A stretch of DNA of 64,000 bases from Strongylocentrotus purpuratus (taxonomy: Eukaryota > Echinodermata > Echinoidea > Camarodonta > Strongylocentrotidae). Location of the stretch: assembly GCF_000002235.5 (NCBI RefSeq), contig NW_022145552.1, positions 1,185,501-1,249,500 on the forward strand, in the 5' to 3' direction. The position numbers were made by a program, and so were the translations under genes. Below are positions 45,590 to 58,799 of this stretch, in pieces (position 1 is the first letter of the stretch; every line of letters starts with the position of its first letter). The notes under the pieces were generated by a model, which had not been told where the DNA came from, made no database searches, and saw only the letters and a program-made list of their open reading frames with translations.

Positions 45590-48500
45590 TTAGCAAAATT
45601 TCTTCACGAACTTTTCTAGCTGTGTTAAATCGTCTTGACAGAGTTGCACCTCGGTATCATCAAGCTTTCCTGCAAGAACAACGAGGCCGGCCATCTTGAA
45701 CGTTGCCGGCTGTATGGATTGAAATGTCTCCATTTGGCCCTTCAGAGCTTCTTTATTGAAGTTGAAATCGTGTACGACAACGACCATGTGATCTCTACCT
45801 GAAGAAGAAGAAAAGCAGAAGGAAAAGAAGAAGAAGCTACAAAAATAAAGAAGGAATGACCCTCTGCTCATTAAAGTGTTTATACATAGCGTTACGCAGG
45901 ACAAAATTATTAGAAGGTTTTGTGCTTTCGTTGCGGGAACTTATAACGCACCAAAACAATGATATAATAAGGGTGTATCTACACATATTGGAAGTGATTT
46001 AACACTTAAACAATAATAAAGGATAGTATGAATTTTCCAAAGACTTAACCGTTTGCCCCTCAATGCTGTAAAGGTTCTTTAAATACCAAATTCAATAGAT
46101 TAATATAAATCCATTAAGTAGCATTAAATTACACCATAAAGCCATCAACCGATAACACGCTTACATTTCCATCTCTTACCAAAGACCTGATTGCAGTTCT
46201 TCAGGAACTCGTCGTAGATTGAGTTTTGGACATCAGTGATGGAGAACCCCCTGTTATGGACCGAATGGCAAAGAATCATGGCATCACTACTTTCCACCTC
46301 CGAGGGAAACTTGAAATCCTCCAGGCGATTGTAAGGCAGCTCCAGCTCTTGAACGACGCACCTGGAAGAGTCTGATGAGGTCTGTAACTTCTTCTTGAGC
46401 CCATGGATGCTCCTGGTGCTCGAGGAGGTACAGATATAGATGCTGGGTATGCGTGTTGGCCATACCTTCGAAAGTAACCATGGTAACCAGCCGAATAAAT
46501 CGAACCCCAAAAACCATTTCCCTAACCGACCGAACCATCCAGAGGACTTATCTGAAAGTTGATTTTCTTCCTGGCACACTTTGCCACTCTTATCATCTGT
46601 TGTTGCAGGTTGTTCTGGATTAATCTCAATGGCTGGAGTGTCTCCATCAGGGGGGTGTTTCACAAAGCCTTTAAAAAAATGACAAATGACATAAAATCAG
46701 TGACAAATTTGCTGATAACCAATCAGAAGCAAGGATCTCAGTAGCTCATAACAAAAAATGTAATTTGTCACTGATGAAAAGTTTTGTTAAACACCCCCCT
46801 GCTCTTGGTAATGACACCAGACGTGTCGAATTAATGATTTAAGAAAATGCAAGCAATCGGGACATTGCCCATTTTGTCCGGAGTCAAATATATTTTGGGC
46901 CAAATCAGTATTAAAAAATTATCTTCACGTCCATCAAAATATAACGAAACGGAACTAAAAACAATCGTTGACAGCATGTAATGTAAGTTGTCATTTTGTG
47001 GGAAATAGTACACCGGAGCGATGAGGTGGTGAGGGAGGGGGGGGGGGGGGTATTACTTTAAGATCTCATAAGCAGTGTTATTAACATGTTTGAGGTTGCT
47101 CTGGGTTTGAAAAAGTTGAGTATATTTGTTTTTTTTATTCTCCTTGAGGATTTTATTTTTATGAGAACACAAAGCCTTTCAAGAACTAAATGAGAAGGGC
47201 AATCTCAATACTTTAATCATGTTCTGATCTGATCTGATCTGATAGGATATTGAAATTGCCTTGGGTAGATTTTTTTTAATTACCTATTCGATCATGTTAA
47301 TGGTTATCTAAGCAGCAGAAAGAAGATAACAAGTACAACTTTATACCTTCCTGTGTAAGCAAATCATTTGCCAGGTATTTCAGGTTTGCTTTCTTTAGTG
47401 CCTCCAGTAAACCAGATTATCTGCTCTTCATCAGGGACCGTATCATGCGCAAGATTCCAGAACTATATTTTGGTTTACCTATCCATAATACCCATTTTTC
47501 TTTTCTTTGCCCCTTTTCTTCTTGCTTTAACAAACACAATTTGTCGTTATTATATGCCCCTCCTCTCATAAAATCCCACTTATACAGCATGTGAAGTAAA
47601 TTATCCACTGTATTTAAGGTTTTTTCCGCACATATGGAATAAATGAGAATGTAGAAGATAAACCTTTTTCTCGATGCAATAGATCAGCCAGATAAGAGTT
47701 TCATATTGAGAAGAAAATCCAATTTTCAAACAAGATAACTATTATACCTTTACCTGTGTAATCCTTCATGGGGAGTGCCTGGGGCGGATCAACGATGGTT
47801 TTCGGCCATTTTAAACCAAACTGAACGTCCGCTTCTGAAGAGGATGAAGTTGCAGATTTGGATCCTCCATCACCCAAATGATATGGTTCTGTGTCCTTCG
47901 GAAAGGAAGTGCTAGAATCTTTCGGGTCAAATTGAAAATCGCCGCTTTTCGAATGTCGTGGAGAACTCTGGGGAAAAAGATGTGATTAACTTTGTAGTTT
48001 GAACTATTTATAAAACAATTTATCCCAAAAGAGAGACTTATCCAAAGCTCTCATGATCCTTCTTTCACCAGGTATCAAAAAATTGCTCTAAGATGTTTAA
48101 CAATGCAGTTCAGATTCCGTCCGTGTTTTCGCATCTGATAGGGCGTGCAACACAGAACTGTTCTGTGCTAGTACAAATGATTTTATGTGATTGTTTTAGT
48201 CAGTCATTTTGGTACGAGCTAAAAGGGGCTTCTTCTGCATCAAATGGTTAGAAATTTGAACGAAAGTTGAATATCATTTCATATCTATCCGAATGTATGA
48301 AAAAGGTGTGTGATGCTGTTCATCATTTGACTAGATTTCCAATGGAGTATATTAGCTTAGCCCATATTTATGTCTGTGCAACTAGGCTTTTCGAAAACAA
48401 TACTTGTGGTGCAGTCAACTTCGTATTAATTTGATGTAGCCCGTTAAAAGGTGGTCACTAGTGAGGGTAATACATTTCATCAAGTGGAGGTATTTTGAAA

Positions 48501-49233
48501 CCCACTTAACATAAACAAATTTAAGTTAATCACATCGACCTTTTCTTCAGATCCCAAGAACAAGAGTCGGCTGCGGGTAAAGACCTTTCTCGACTGCAGC
48601 ACCTTTTATGAGGAAAAACAATGACCGTTGGCCTTGAGATCTACAACAACATTAAAGTGTTTTAATTTCGAGTTTAAACCCTTCCTGTTTTAGTAATGCT
48701 TGACACAAGTATATGAAATTTATCCCGACTCTTCTTTTTTAAATCTATTTTCCTCGTGCGCCTTGAAATAATACAGCGCAGTACGGTATGACAGTAGCTG
48801 CGCTATATTAATTAAACTAAATATGTTAATATTAGTAATGCAAATGCCTACTTTTATTATTAGTAATAACAGTAGTACTAGCATTAGAAACGCATTATTC
48901 CAAAATAATATATTGCACTCAAATAGAGGGCATGGGTCATCTGACGTTGTGGTTGTTTAATTGCTCCCTCATATGTTCTCTTACTTCTGGGCTTTTCTTT
49001 CCATTTTTCTCTGTAGGGAGTGATTTACTGGTGATTTGCTGCTCTCGTTCATCAAAGTATTGTTCTGATGCATCAACGTATTCTTCATCGACATCGCTAT
49101 CGCTATCGCTGTCCACTGACAAATGTTCTAGGGCATCACAACAGTCGTCTTCATCCTCGCCTAATTTGCGTCGATTTCTAAACGGTTTCCCGAACCTCTC
49201 TTTAAAAAAGCTTTTAACATCTTGAATAGACAT
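45590..49233 (-). pseudogene. Copy C of the death-domain-family gene, probably dead
   Basis: Exon equivalents on the minus strand are about 49257-48941, 47967-47754, about 47495-47350 (damaged death domain), 46668-46180 and 45798-45590 (stop). The start codon of the other copies reads ACG; an in-frame ATG follows 8 codons later (49233). About 70 bp is missing from the first coding exon, changing frame, and its donor reads AT instead of GT (near 48939). The last two exons stay open and closely match copy A. It may still be transcribed, but a full-length product is unlikely. Confidence 0.7.
46650..46799. mobile_element. 150-bp MITE in the exon acceptor of copy C
   Basis: Same element and same position as 1636-1785 in copy A, nearly identical, and absent from copy B. 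It marks A and C as sister copies. Confidence 0.85.
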
Positions 49234-50668
49234 CGATGAACCACGTAGCAGAGACGTAGGCGATGGGAATGCACATTGCTTGTCTGGATAAAGATAATGA
49301 TTGATAGATTATTATTATTTTAGACAATGACCGAAAAGACAGACTGAAACAAGCAAAATGAAGAAGCCCATGACAGGACATAGTGGAGGAAACTTACAGA
49401 TCGATGTGTTCCCAAGGGCGGAACGATCAAAGGTCTACTATTACCAATCCGCATTATTTAAGTCTAATTAATGAAGTACTATGTAACTATGCCCCAATTT
49501 ATTTATTACCCCTTGGTCGAGAGTAATTGTTTTTATTAAACAGTTATGATGCCATCGTGTTAAAAATAGAATTGTGCAAGTAGAAGGAATGTCCCATATT
49601 ATACCAACCTCAAGAATTCATAACTTTCTTTTACTTTTTTGTTTATTCCTCAAATATTCAGTGATATGCTTTCCTCATTGTTTTGCATTTTGAAAATCAC
49701 TTTGTATTCAGGGTGAACGTACTCATTAAGACTATCCTATAGTAAACAACTAAACATAATCATATTTTATAACTGATAATCATATTATATTCATTATATA
49801 GCGACAACAGCATTGATAGGACATGGGGAGGGGGTGCATTCACCCTCACCATTCCAGCCAGATTGGAAAAAAGGCTATAGAAGCGAATTTCAAATGATAG
49901 GCCCTTTACAAAGATATACAGGTACATACAATAATACTTGAATACATGCATAGAGATATATCAAGATCTATTCGTGGCAAGTAAAAACTTCATAGCATAT
50001 CGTGTCTTTGTGGGGCTTGGACAATTGCAATTTAGATTTAAAGAAATATAGTTTAATTCGGGGAGATGTTTATGATATGATAAGTTCATGAATGTTGTAC
50101 TTGGTATAAACAAGGAGTATCAATTTAAGAACGCAAAATCTTGAGCGAACTATAATTGTAGGTGATACTGAATGGGCAGGAAATGAGGTATGGTTAATAA
50201 TTACCATTCGTAATTTGCCAGGAAATACATGAAGATAATAATTTTTAACCGTTGTAAATCTGAGATTTTTTGTTGTTTTTATAACTCAAGAATGAAACTA
50301 AGGTGGACTTGTTGAATTGGGCCCGTACTTTAACGCTTCTAGATGTAAGCTTAATATGACACATTCTCAAGAAACATGCATCGGGACAAATCAATTTGTC
50401 AAATATTTAAACAATCTGAACAATTATTAAGGTTATGAATAATTGCGTGGTTTACTGTAGATCTACATTTAAGATTCCAGATAAAGTTCATATTCATCTA
50501 TCTAGTATTCGCGTTGAATACAGCAGCCTGAGGGTGAGGCTATAGTTATTATTTAAAACATATATAATTATGTGTCCAAAAGGATGAAGAAATGGTGAAG
50601 TGTCTATAGAGAAAATGGTCAACTGTAAATCTCCAATAATAAGTGCAGAATTGAAAAAAAATAAAATT

Positions 50669-50850
50669 ACTTACCATGTAAACACCGCGGTATTACTCTT
50701 TTCCCTGCTGCCTGTTCGACCTTAAGAGCGCGGGTGTATCGCATACAGCGAGCTGTATTGCCAAGATTGTGGACGTACTCGATCATATCGTTGTCTTTTT
50801 TCAGGCTCACTTTATTTGTATCGTTATTATCTGGGGTTTATTATTTCCTC
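50669..50850 (-). other. 5' untranslated exon of copy C
   Basis: Donor CATG|GTAAG on the minus strand near 50669, aligned with 5626 (A) and 38677 (B). The upstream limit is uncertain. Confidence 0.4.
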
Positions 50851-51200
50851 ATTGGAGTGTTCTCCATCATAATCTGGTAGCTGGTCGAACCAATAATTGC
50901 AAGCTAACTACAGCCCAGAAGGCACATTATGGATTATGTGTCTACATATTTAGAAATACCTACCTTTGCAATTTCAAATGTAATGTATGGTAGGGATATA
51001 ATGTCTACCATTATTTTTTTACGGTGTGCGTTACTGCGTGTGATCCACTCGTTGGCGTTCAAACTATAATATTAAAAGCACGAAGACAATGTAATTTTAA
51101 CCACTTTAAGTCCATTTGAAAATATCAGCCTTCCTAATGACACGGAGGAGAAAGTAAACATGAACACAAATGAAGAGCGTCTGGTAAAAAGACTAAACTT

Positions 51201-51237
51201 GGAAGTTCCCAGTGACCTCTTTGTAGGGGGATTCCCC
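51201..51237. promoter_or_regulatory. Paired NF-kappaB-like sites upstream of copy C
   Basis: GGAAGTTCCC (51201-51210) and GGGGATTCCCC (51227-51237), start-to-start spacing 26 bp as in copy B. It lies about 350 bp upstream of the probable first exon. Confidence 0.6.
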
Positions 51238-51984
51238 GATCTCGAACAATACATTTCCTGCCATAACTGAACGTAACCTAATGTACAAATTTGAAATTGA
51301 CATTTGATATGCCTCATAATTCTAGACATTATAATGTTTTAAATTGATGGTGTGAAGTTGTGGTACGCGTAGGCGGTGTAGCATATATTCACCGGAGTTT
51401 CAATCAGGAGAGAACTCTTCGTTATTTGATTAAATTTATATTCTCATATGGGCCAACTCATGGGCATAATTCCCTTTCAATATTTCACTTACTCACAATA
51501 TCATCACTAGTCTCGTATGAAATATGTTAAATCTTCTTGCTAAATTTCAAATCACGCACTAGTATTTCTAGGTAATTTTTTCTCAGTAGGCCTACATAAT
51601 TATGGTCGGTTCATTTAATTTTGATCCTGGACTTTGATACACTGTGTAGGCCTAAAATATAAATAATACATTTCAATCGAATGTTGTTGTTGTTTTTTGT
51701 TTTTTGTAGTAGGCTATCTTGCAAAGAATTATCATGGCACTTTGAATTGCCATATCGCACATCTTTATTGGTACGGAAGGTTTGTAGAATATTTTGCAGA
51801 AAATAGTTCATGCTTTCGCTCATTAATTCACAGGTTTTTATTAACCATTTTGAAATTTGTGTTTGCAAAATCCTCCATTCAGTAAAACTCATTTTAAAAA
51901 CGTTCATTAGAAAATTATCCATGTTTATGGAAAGTCCTCTGGGAAATTGGATATAAACTCAAATAAAATTGTCATTGTTGACCA

Positions 51985-53830
51985 TTAAAGGCATCGTTTA
52001 ACAATGTTAAATCCGCGATGCGCGGCCCTACGTCTTGTCAGTGTATGTGATTTGGTGTTATATTGAAGCCCTAAAAAATTGCGCTTCAAAATGTTCAAGA
52101 AGTGCCTCAAAAAAGTAAAAATCTTTGAGTGTCCGGTTTTACCATAATCATTTTCCCCAATGGACTGTAGTGTTATGAAAACCGTTAGGAAAACGCAAAG
52201 TTTGATTTCAATTTCCGATCATTAATATCTTGAGAATCAAACAGGCGATCGACTTGGAAAAGTCATGGAGTTCCTAACTGACCTAAAGGTTTATAATTAT
52301 CATTACAGCATGAGCTAAATCCAGGCTTTTGTTTCAGAATCTGAAACAAAGTTACCCAATCCATTTAAGTTGGTCTTAAAACTTAAAAAATAAGAAAGTA
52401 ATGGATTCTTGATGTTGTTATCGACCAAAAACGAATTGGCAACTTTTGACGCATCTTAGGAGGTCCCTCCCTTTTGTTTCAGTACTAAAAGAAAATTCCA
52501 CCAAAAATCATGAATTTCGATTATCTCTAAAGAATATTGTACATACAAGCACCCTAAATATAATTACCTCAGATGTGTCTTTAAACGAACTATATAATTT
52601 TTAAAACAGCTTATTTCTTCTTCAATAAGTAAGGAAACCAAAATTCATGACATTGCATGTACAGAGCAAATGAGAGAGGACCTCACAAGGCTACCCATTT
52701 GTGTTTCATTGGTTGCAACTTCAAAAATTCATTACCTCCATTGTTGTAACAGGAGTCTATCTACCCTCTTATTCTAATACAAATCACGTCTATATCGCTA
52801 TTGTATCATATATAAAGTCCATAGCACCATTGAGTTAGGTTTTGTTTCGATTTTCTCAAACATTTCGTAGCGACATTTTTTCTCTCTCTTTACCGTTTGG
52901 GCAGACGTTACCAAACTTCTTTACAAACTTTTTTACTAGCTGCTAGCATGCAACAGATACGCAAACACTGAAGGCATTAAGTCAGTTCATAGATACAATC
53001 TGCGCATGGGCAGATAAAGGTCATTTGTACCAAAATGGTAAAACCCACAGAGATGAATACTGGATATGCGTTCACGAAAGTTATGTAACATTATTTATTT
53101 ATGCACCAACGGTACATTCTATGATACGCAGGTTGAAGTATTCTTTTCAAGAGGACAAACAAAAGGTATTCATGAAGCACATCTAGGACTTTGGCAGTTA
53201 TTATTCTAAGATGCTCAAAGTGGAACTTCTCCATGTGTAAACGATCTGTGGATATTTAGGGTCATTTGTACCATGTGCTATCTGTAAACTCTCGTTCACG
53301 AACATGTTTTTGCAAATTAGACAATCAATTAAAATAATCTTGATCATAGTTTCCCAAAACAAACATATATTTGGGTATGGTGGATTTTTACCTATCTAAT
53401 TTCCTTCTGGCCTGGACTTCCCCTTCAAAGGCATCAATTAACAATGTTAAATCTGAAATGCATGGTCCCACGTGTTATCAGCGTCTTTGATATGGTATTG
53501 AAGCCCTTAAAAAATGCGCTCCAAAATGATCATGAAGTGCCTCAAAAAAGTAAATATCTTTGAGTGACCAGTTTTACCCTACTCATTTCCCCCATAGACT
53601 GCAGTGTGATGAAAACCGTTAAGAAAACGAACTTTTAAATTTCGATTTCCAATCATAAATATCTTGATAATCAGCCAGGCGTCGGCTTGTAAATGTCATG
53701 GGATTCCTGACTGACCTAAAATATTATAATCATGATTGCATTATGAGGTAAATCCAGGATTTTGTTCAGAATCTGAGACAAAGTTACCCAATCCCGTTAA
53801 GGGTATGGCAAAGTACGCTATTGGCCTCAA
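51985..53830. repeat. Cluster of small interspersed repeats
   Basis: 51985-52370 and 53425-53830 are two copies of the family at 6765-7140. 52375-52740 is a degraded copy of the MITE at 29567. 52980-53300 is a copy of the GCCAGTTCACGGTT element. Copy A retains only the last part of this cluster. Confidence 0.7.
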
Positions 53831-54045
53831 GTGACCCTTCTTCTAATCCCAGCGGGTCTCTCTCTATATCTCTCTCTCTTTATATATATATATAATATAC
53901 TTCCTTCCTTCTTCCTCGAATTTATATATCCTTCGGACAACCCTTTGTACATCCCTTGGCCCCTTAAAAATGCTTTTCTGTTGCTGTTAATGCCTGTTTA
54001 GATGCAGGAATGGGTATTAAAGATAAATACCAGTTATGGTCATGC

Positions 54046-54445
54046 GATTGCATTGTAAAAGAAACGTTGTGGAATCGATCAGAAAAGGTTGATCATCTAG
54101 CATATAAGTACTGCAAGGTTCTTGAATCATCAAAATGATAAGAAATATGACCCAGTCTTCGTAAAGTTACAAGCACTGTACACAGAAAGATGTATATGGG
54201 ACTATACGCACACGTGCGCGACCATTACAGACCATGTAGATAAACTAATTTACCAAATATATCAATTAGTAGGCGGTTTCCCGGCAACATTTTTATCATC
54301 ACGTATTAGTCAAAACATATTCTTTCACATGATTGGTAATAAGAGCTTCCATTTCATTTTTTTGACATTGGGGCGTTTCCATTACTGGTCTTTACCTTTA
54401 AGTGGCGGAGATGCATTGTGGCATTTACATGTACACCCCTACTGA
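54046..54445 (+). repeat. Repeat shared with the foldback interior
   Basis: GCGATTGCATTGTAAAAGAAAC through ATCATCAAAATGATAA matches the reverse complement of about 31150-31255 in the OTU-like fossil, and more weakly 11465-11525. An open frame (MNHQNDKKYDPVF and on) has no recognised domain. Confidence 0.5.
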
Positions 54446-54449
54446 AGAG

Positions 54450-56850
54450 TTATGGAAAATGCATACAAAATGAGAGAATGTAAATTACATACCCTATGCT
54501 CTGTTCAGAGCATAAACATCCTATAGCAGAATATGGCTCACAGTTAGTGCGCCTCCATGTGAATAAGACCATCAGTTTAAATTCTTGTTTAAGATTGCAC
54601 ATGTCTTCTTAGTGTATGGTTATTGCTCTTATTCTGATTTACGACATTTCTAGTCTCTTTTAGGACCCAAAACAGCTGTGAAGGTAATTTCAGACCACAA
54701 ATGTGTGATATTTAGATTAAATCCGATCATACCAATTCAGCTCCACTTAAAAAAAAAAAAAATTAACCAGCAATTTAATAACAATACACGGGCCGGCTGG
54801 TTATGCGTATTATAACCAACACGAAAAAGCCAACAAAAAGCCGACACTGGCTGAAATAAAGACGTATAAAGCGCTATCTCATTTTTTTAATGCCTGGTTC
54901 GAATATTTTGTAGGGCCCCTTAAAATATATTAGAAATGGATAAAATATGGATATTTTAACCGTCTCTGAAACCGAATTTGATATGCTCTTTCAGATTTGA
55001 CACTCAGTCACACAAATTATCAAAGAGATTCGATCATACACAGTATGTCCTCCGTAATTATTTTGTGAAGCGCCCTCTATACCAAACCTCAAGTATCCTT
55101 TTAAGTAATGGTGTCAGGGGCAGACAATGAAATTGTGCCCCCTCCTTTTACCAAAACATGTACAAGTGAGGGGGGGGGGCGTTTTTTTTTTTTTTGGGGG
55201 GGGGGGGGGCGAGTCCCCCTCCCCCTGCCCGCCACTTCCAGCGCCTATGCCAGCCAAGTTACAATACATCTCCCATTATATCGAAATCTAATTACCATTG
55301 TTCAAATAAAAGCTGTAATCAAACAAGAACAGTTAAAAAAAAAAAAAACAACCAAAGATGGTGATCGATGTAGCAAAAACGGTTTGAGAAATCCTGCTGT
55401 ATCCTTGATACAACATTAAAAATGTGATAAATTATCGTTGAGAGCTAGAAGGGTGTTCACTCTGTCTTCAGTGATATAAGTCAATGGCCTTATGGCTCTG
55501 AGCAGACGACATTACATATATTACAAGATACCTTATAATCATAACAACTTTGTTTGTATTAAACGAGAAAATACATCGATAATACATTATGATAATGGAA
55601 GTAAAACATTACAGAAAATACCAATCAGAAATTCATTATTAGCACACTAGATAAATACAAAGAAATGTTGAATTCAATGCAATTCAATAACAAAAATGGT
55701 TTATTAGACAACAAGTTTGAGTGTTTCGCAGCAATTACTAGCAGCTGGATTAGAAATAACATTACAATTCAGATTGCACATAGGAATAAACAACAAGTTG
55801 TAAACAAAATTAATGTCTAATTAATACAGTTCTTGGTAGATACATAAAAACATTTCAAAATATATTTATGGAAGAGTTAGGTATGATTTAATGCGAACCA
55901 ATTGATAAGACTTACTACTCCATGAAATAAATTGGTAATATATTAATTGTGATTCAAAGCAAAACTATATAATTAATTCATTCGGGTATATTAGTGTAAC
56001 TGGTAAAATGAAATCCATACAATTCAGTCCTAAGGCCACGATCACGTCAATCTCATGGCGGTCTCCTTCATTGAAATTTTGAAATGATTTGTCAACTTTT
56101 TTATAAGGTCTAATGATTTATATTATGTATCTATTTATGTATTTTAACTTGTGTTGACAATAATATTGTCATTTTATACCTAGTTTGTATATTACTTTTA
56201 TTATATTTAAAAATGCAGAAGTAAAATGAACAAACAATGAAAAATTTTGTGGAGTTGAGTAGGCCTATTAAACGACAGTTGAAAAGATTTGTCAACTATT
56301 TTTGTCAATGTATAATTATTTAAATGATTCATATCTTGATATGAATATATCATGTATTTATCTCTTGTTACTAATAACATTATCATGTACCTGGTTTGCT
56401 TATTATTATTTATTTTGTTGAATTATACTAAAATGAAATCAAACAAACGATCATTTCTTTTGTAGGGTTGCATTGGTCGGCCTATTACACGAATATAAAA
56501 GAAATTAAAACAAATATTTCAGACAAAATCGGTGGGCTTCGCTAAACAGAAGGTAAAATATCATTATGTAGTATTATTTATATCGCCAATATTCTACATG
56601 AAATATAATGTGAAAGCGAGAAGAGTTGGAATAATGATCACAGTACATGTTGCACTAAGCAGTTTTCACCGCAAAGGGTTCTTCTAGACTAATCGGTTTT
56701 TACAAAATGGTACACGTCTTTTTGTTGTGGTCAGAAAGGATATAAAATCATTATCACCTTCTATGAAAGTATTGCAGAAAGTATACAAATTAATAATGTT
56801 TAGCACCGTTTATCGTGGTTACTCTGATTGAAAATTAACCTCCAAACAAA
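54450..56850. other. Gene-free interval
   Basis: AT-rich. It contains a G/T-run repeat near 55165-55235 and two diverged related stretches (56085-56235 and 56285-56455) that look like LINE or SINE 3' ends. No exon was recognised. Confidence 0.5.
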
Positions 56851-56879
56851 TTCATAAGCAGATTTATTGACGTATTTTA

Positions 56880-57812
56880 TTACAAAATCCCCTTTTCGTA
56901 ATCTAACTTCGCATATTCATCATTCATTGCTTCATCCAGCATTGCCTGTGAAATCTGGGGGAAGTATTTGGCAAACGCCTCCTTGGTCTCTTCACGAGAC
57001 CTGAAGTAGGACTTCGAAATGCATCCACTCTCATTTTCTATTAAAAGAGTAGTGTCTTTGATGCAAACAAAGCGACAGTCGGGAAACGCCACGCATCTGA
57101 CACTGGTTAGAAAGTAATGTCTAGGTATACCATCACTGCTGACATAGATCGGTGTCATGCTGGGTTTAAAGTGGGCTATCTCGACACCTTCCTTGAAATG
57201 AATGCGGATATATCGGTACCACCCATCGGTGATACGATTGGCTACCATGGTATGCTTGGCTGGGTGACCATCGACCTGATGCAAACAAAATATGACGTCA
57301 CCTTGGCGGGAAAACTTGAAACGCAGGAAGGAGTCATGGTACACAGGTGACTCGTCCTGGAAGTCGAAAGGAACAGCGCAAAACAACGGATTCCCGGTCC
57401 CGACGTCGACATAATGCCTGCTGCCCTCATTTGTCATATTGTGGACGATTATGGCGACGTGGTCGCTGGGATATCCGATGTCGCAAGCGATAAGCGTGAC
57501 ATCAAAATCCAAAGCTTTGAGGAGGAGATAGAAGCAGACATTGACCTGGTAACAGAGTCCGCCTATCTTAGCTTTGAGAATATCCTGCTTGATCTCGGCT
57601 ACGGTAGGAACATGTCTCTTGTGGTGGGGCGTGGCAATATTTTTGACGTTCTGGAATGGGATGTGATGGAAATACGCTCGAATGATGTCTTCAAGAAAGT
57701 CCTTTGGACTTGCCTTGAGCTTGGTGGACGGCGCAGAGATTCCCAGGACATCTCGCACGAAGTGAAAGGCTTCATCCGATGTAATTATATTGTCATCTGT
57801 TGATCCCGACAT
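56880..57812 (-). CDS. Arylamine N-acetyltransferase-like protein
   Basis: 310 residues from ATG at 57812 to TAA. The family transfers acetyl from acetyl-CoA to arylamines and hydrazines through a Cys-His-Asp triad in the cytosol. All three are visible: Cys87 in GGLCYQVN, His118 in SDHVAIIV and Asp136 in HYVDVGTG. PFQN near residue 53 is also typical. Length is close to the vertebrate enzymes (about 290). The coding region is one exon, and TTTTTTGTTACCTCAG just upstream (57818) is a strong acceptor, so a non-coding 5' exon is likely, as in vertebrate NAT genes. AATAAA is at 56868-56863. I see no break; it appears functional. Substrate cannot be told from sequence. Confidence 0.92.
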   Translation of the reverse strand: MSGSTDDNIITSDEAFHFVRDVLGISAPSTKLKASPKDFLEDIIRAYFHHIPFQNVKNIATPHHKRHVPTVAEIKQDILKAKIGGLCYQVNVCFYLLLKALDFDVTLIACDIGYPSDHVAIIVHNMTNEGSRHYVDVGTGNPLFCAVPFDFQDESPVYHDSFLRFKFSRQGDVIFCLHQVDGHPAKHTMVANRITDGWYRYIRIHFKEGVEIAHFKPSMTPIYVSSDGIPRHYFLTSVRCVAFPDCRFVCIKDTTLLIENESGCISKSYFRSREETKEAFAKYFPQISQAMLDEAMNDEYAKLDYEKGIL

Positions 57813-58099
57813 TCTCTGAGGTAACAAAAAAGAAGAGAATGGAAAGCTATGTCGTTACATTGTATCAATAGGTCTTTTTTTATATTTAGACCTTGTCTTT
57901 CGGAATCATACATATTTCTCAACTCAGATTGGGGCTAATGCATGAACCTGCCCAACAAGATCGGAAATATCAACGCCTATCTTAGATAGAATCCAAGCGA
58001 AAAAAATATATTGATTTTCATATACTTATAGGTCATAGGTCCTGAGGAGGATATTTTGAATGTATGTGTGTATGTATATGTGTGAGCGTGCATGTGTGT

Positions 58100-58310
58100 T
58101 TGTATCATGTTATTTTAAAGTTTTTAAACTGTATAATTTATGTGTAGTTTTTTCTTTCTTTTCTTTTCTTTTTAAGGCCCCACCACAAGCAATTTGCTTC
58201 TAAGGGTGTCCTTTACCGTATTATGTTTACTATGTTACTCATTTGTATGTACATGTTTCATTTTTATGGTAAAAATAAACTGAACAATTTCAATTTCAAA
58301 AAATTTCAAT
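58100..58310 (+). mobile_element. LINE 3' UTR fragment
   Basis: AAGGCCCCACCACAAGCAAT with GCTTCTAAGGGTGTCC, then AATAAACTGAACAATTTC and AATTTC-type repeats, is a typical LINE 3' end in marine invertebrates. No coding part precedes it. Confidence 0.6.
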
Positions 58311-58679
58311 ATACGTTAACTCTTATCGTACCACAGGGCTAATCCCCATTGTGCCAGGTTGTTTTTGAGATAATCTGATTAACGCGATGGTTCTATGAAT
58401 GGCGAGTGCAAAACACACAGCACAGCCCAATGAGCATGAACAATAACCGCTAGTACGAAAGTGTGCACGCACGCACATGGCACTCAATAGGTAGCGTGCA
58501 TGCAGCCTCATGGCAGGCTATTAAAATGGGTACCCGGTAGGATGCGAAAGCTAATGTGGTTTGATTAGCAAGTGGCGCTTGTAAAATGGCGACTGGCTGG
58601 AATGCTCCCCAGGGAGTGGAGAATGTGCATACCTTGTGTGCAGGTAAGCCTGAATCCGATGACCGGGGTAATAATAATA

Positions 58680-58755
58680 TGTTGTAAAGCGCTGTGATAC
58701 ACATGTATGTCTGTAAGAGCGCTATATAAATGCCAATATTATTATTATTATTATG
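58680..58755 (+). mobile_element. Retroposon 3' tail with (ATT)n
   Basis: GTAAAGCGCTGTGATAC, then AGCGCTATATAAATGCCAAT and ATT repeats; same tail family as 7825-7895. Confidence 0.6.
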
Positions 58756-58799
58756 AGTTAATGCGTGAAAATTATGGTGGCGCACTATTACTTCATTTA

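Larger units (their letters stand above)
44365..54046. repeat. Segmental duplication copy C
   Basis: Aligned with copy A over 44515-50838 and 53089-54046, and with copy B over the gene and promoter to about 51960. C contains the promoter side that A has lost. Confidence 0.85.

Noticed and set aside
45296-45596. Pro-rich minus-strand frames
   Set aside because: They are readings of the poly-G runs.
57117-57803. Plus-strand frames antisense to the NAT gene
   Set aside because: The minus-strand frame has the full catalytic motifs; the plus-strand frames are shadows.
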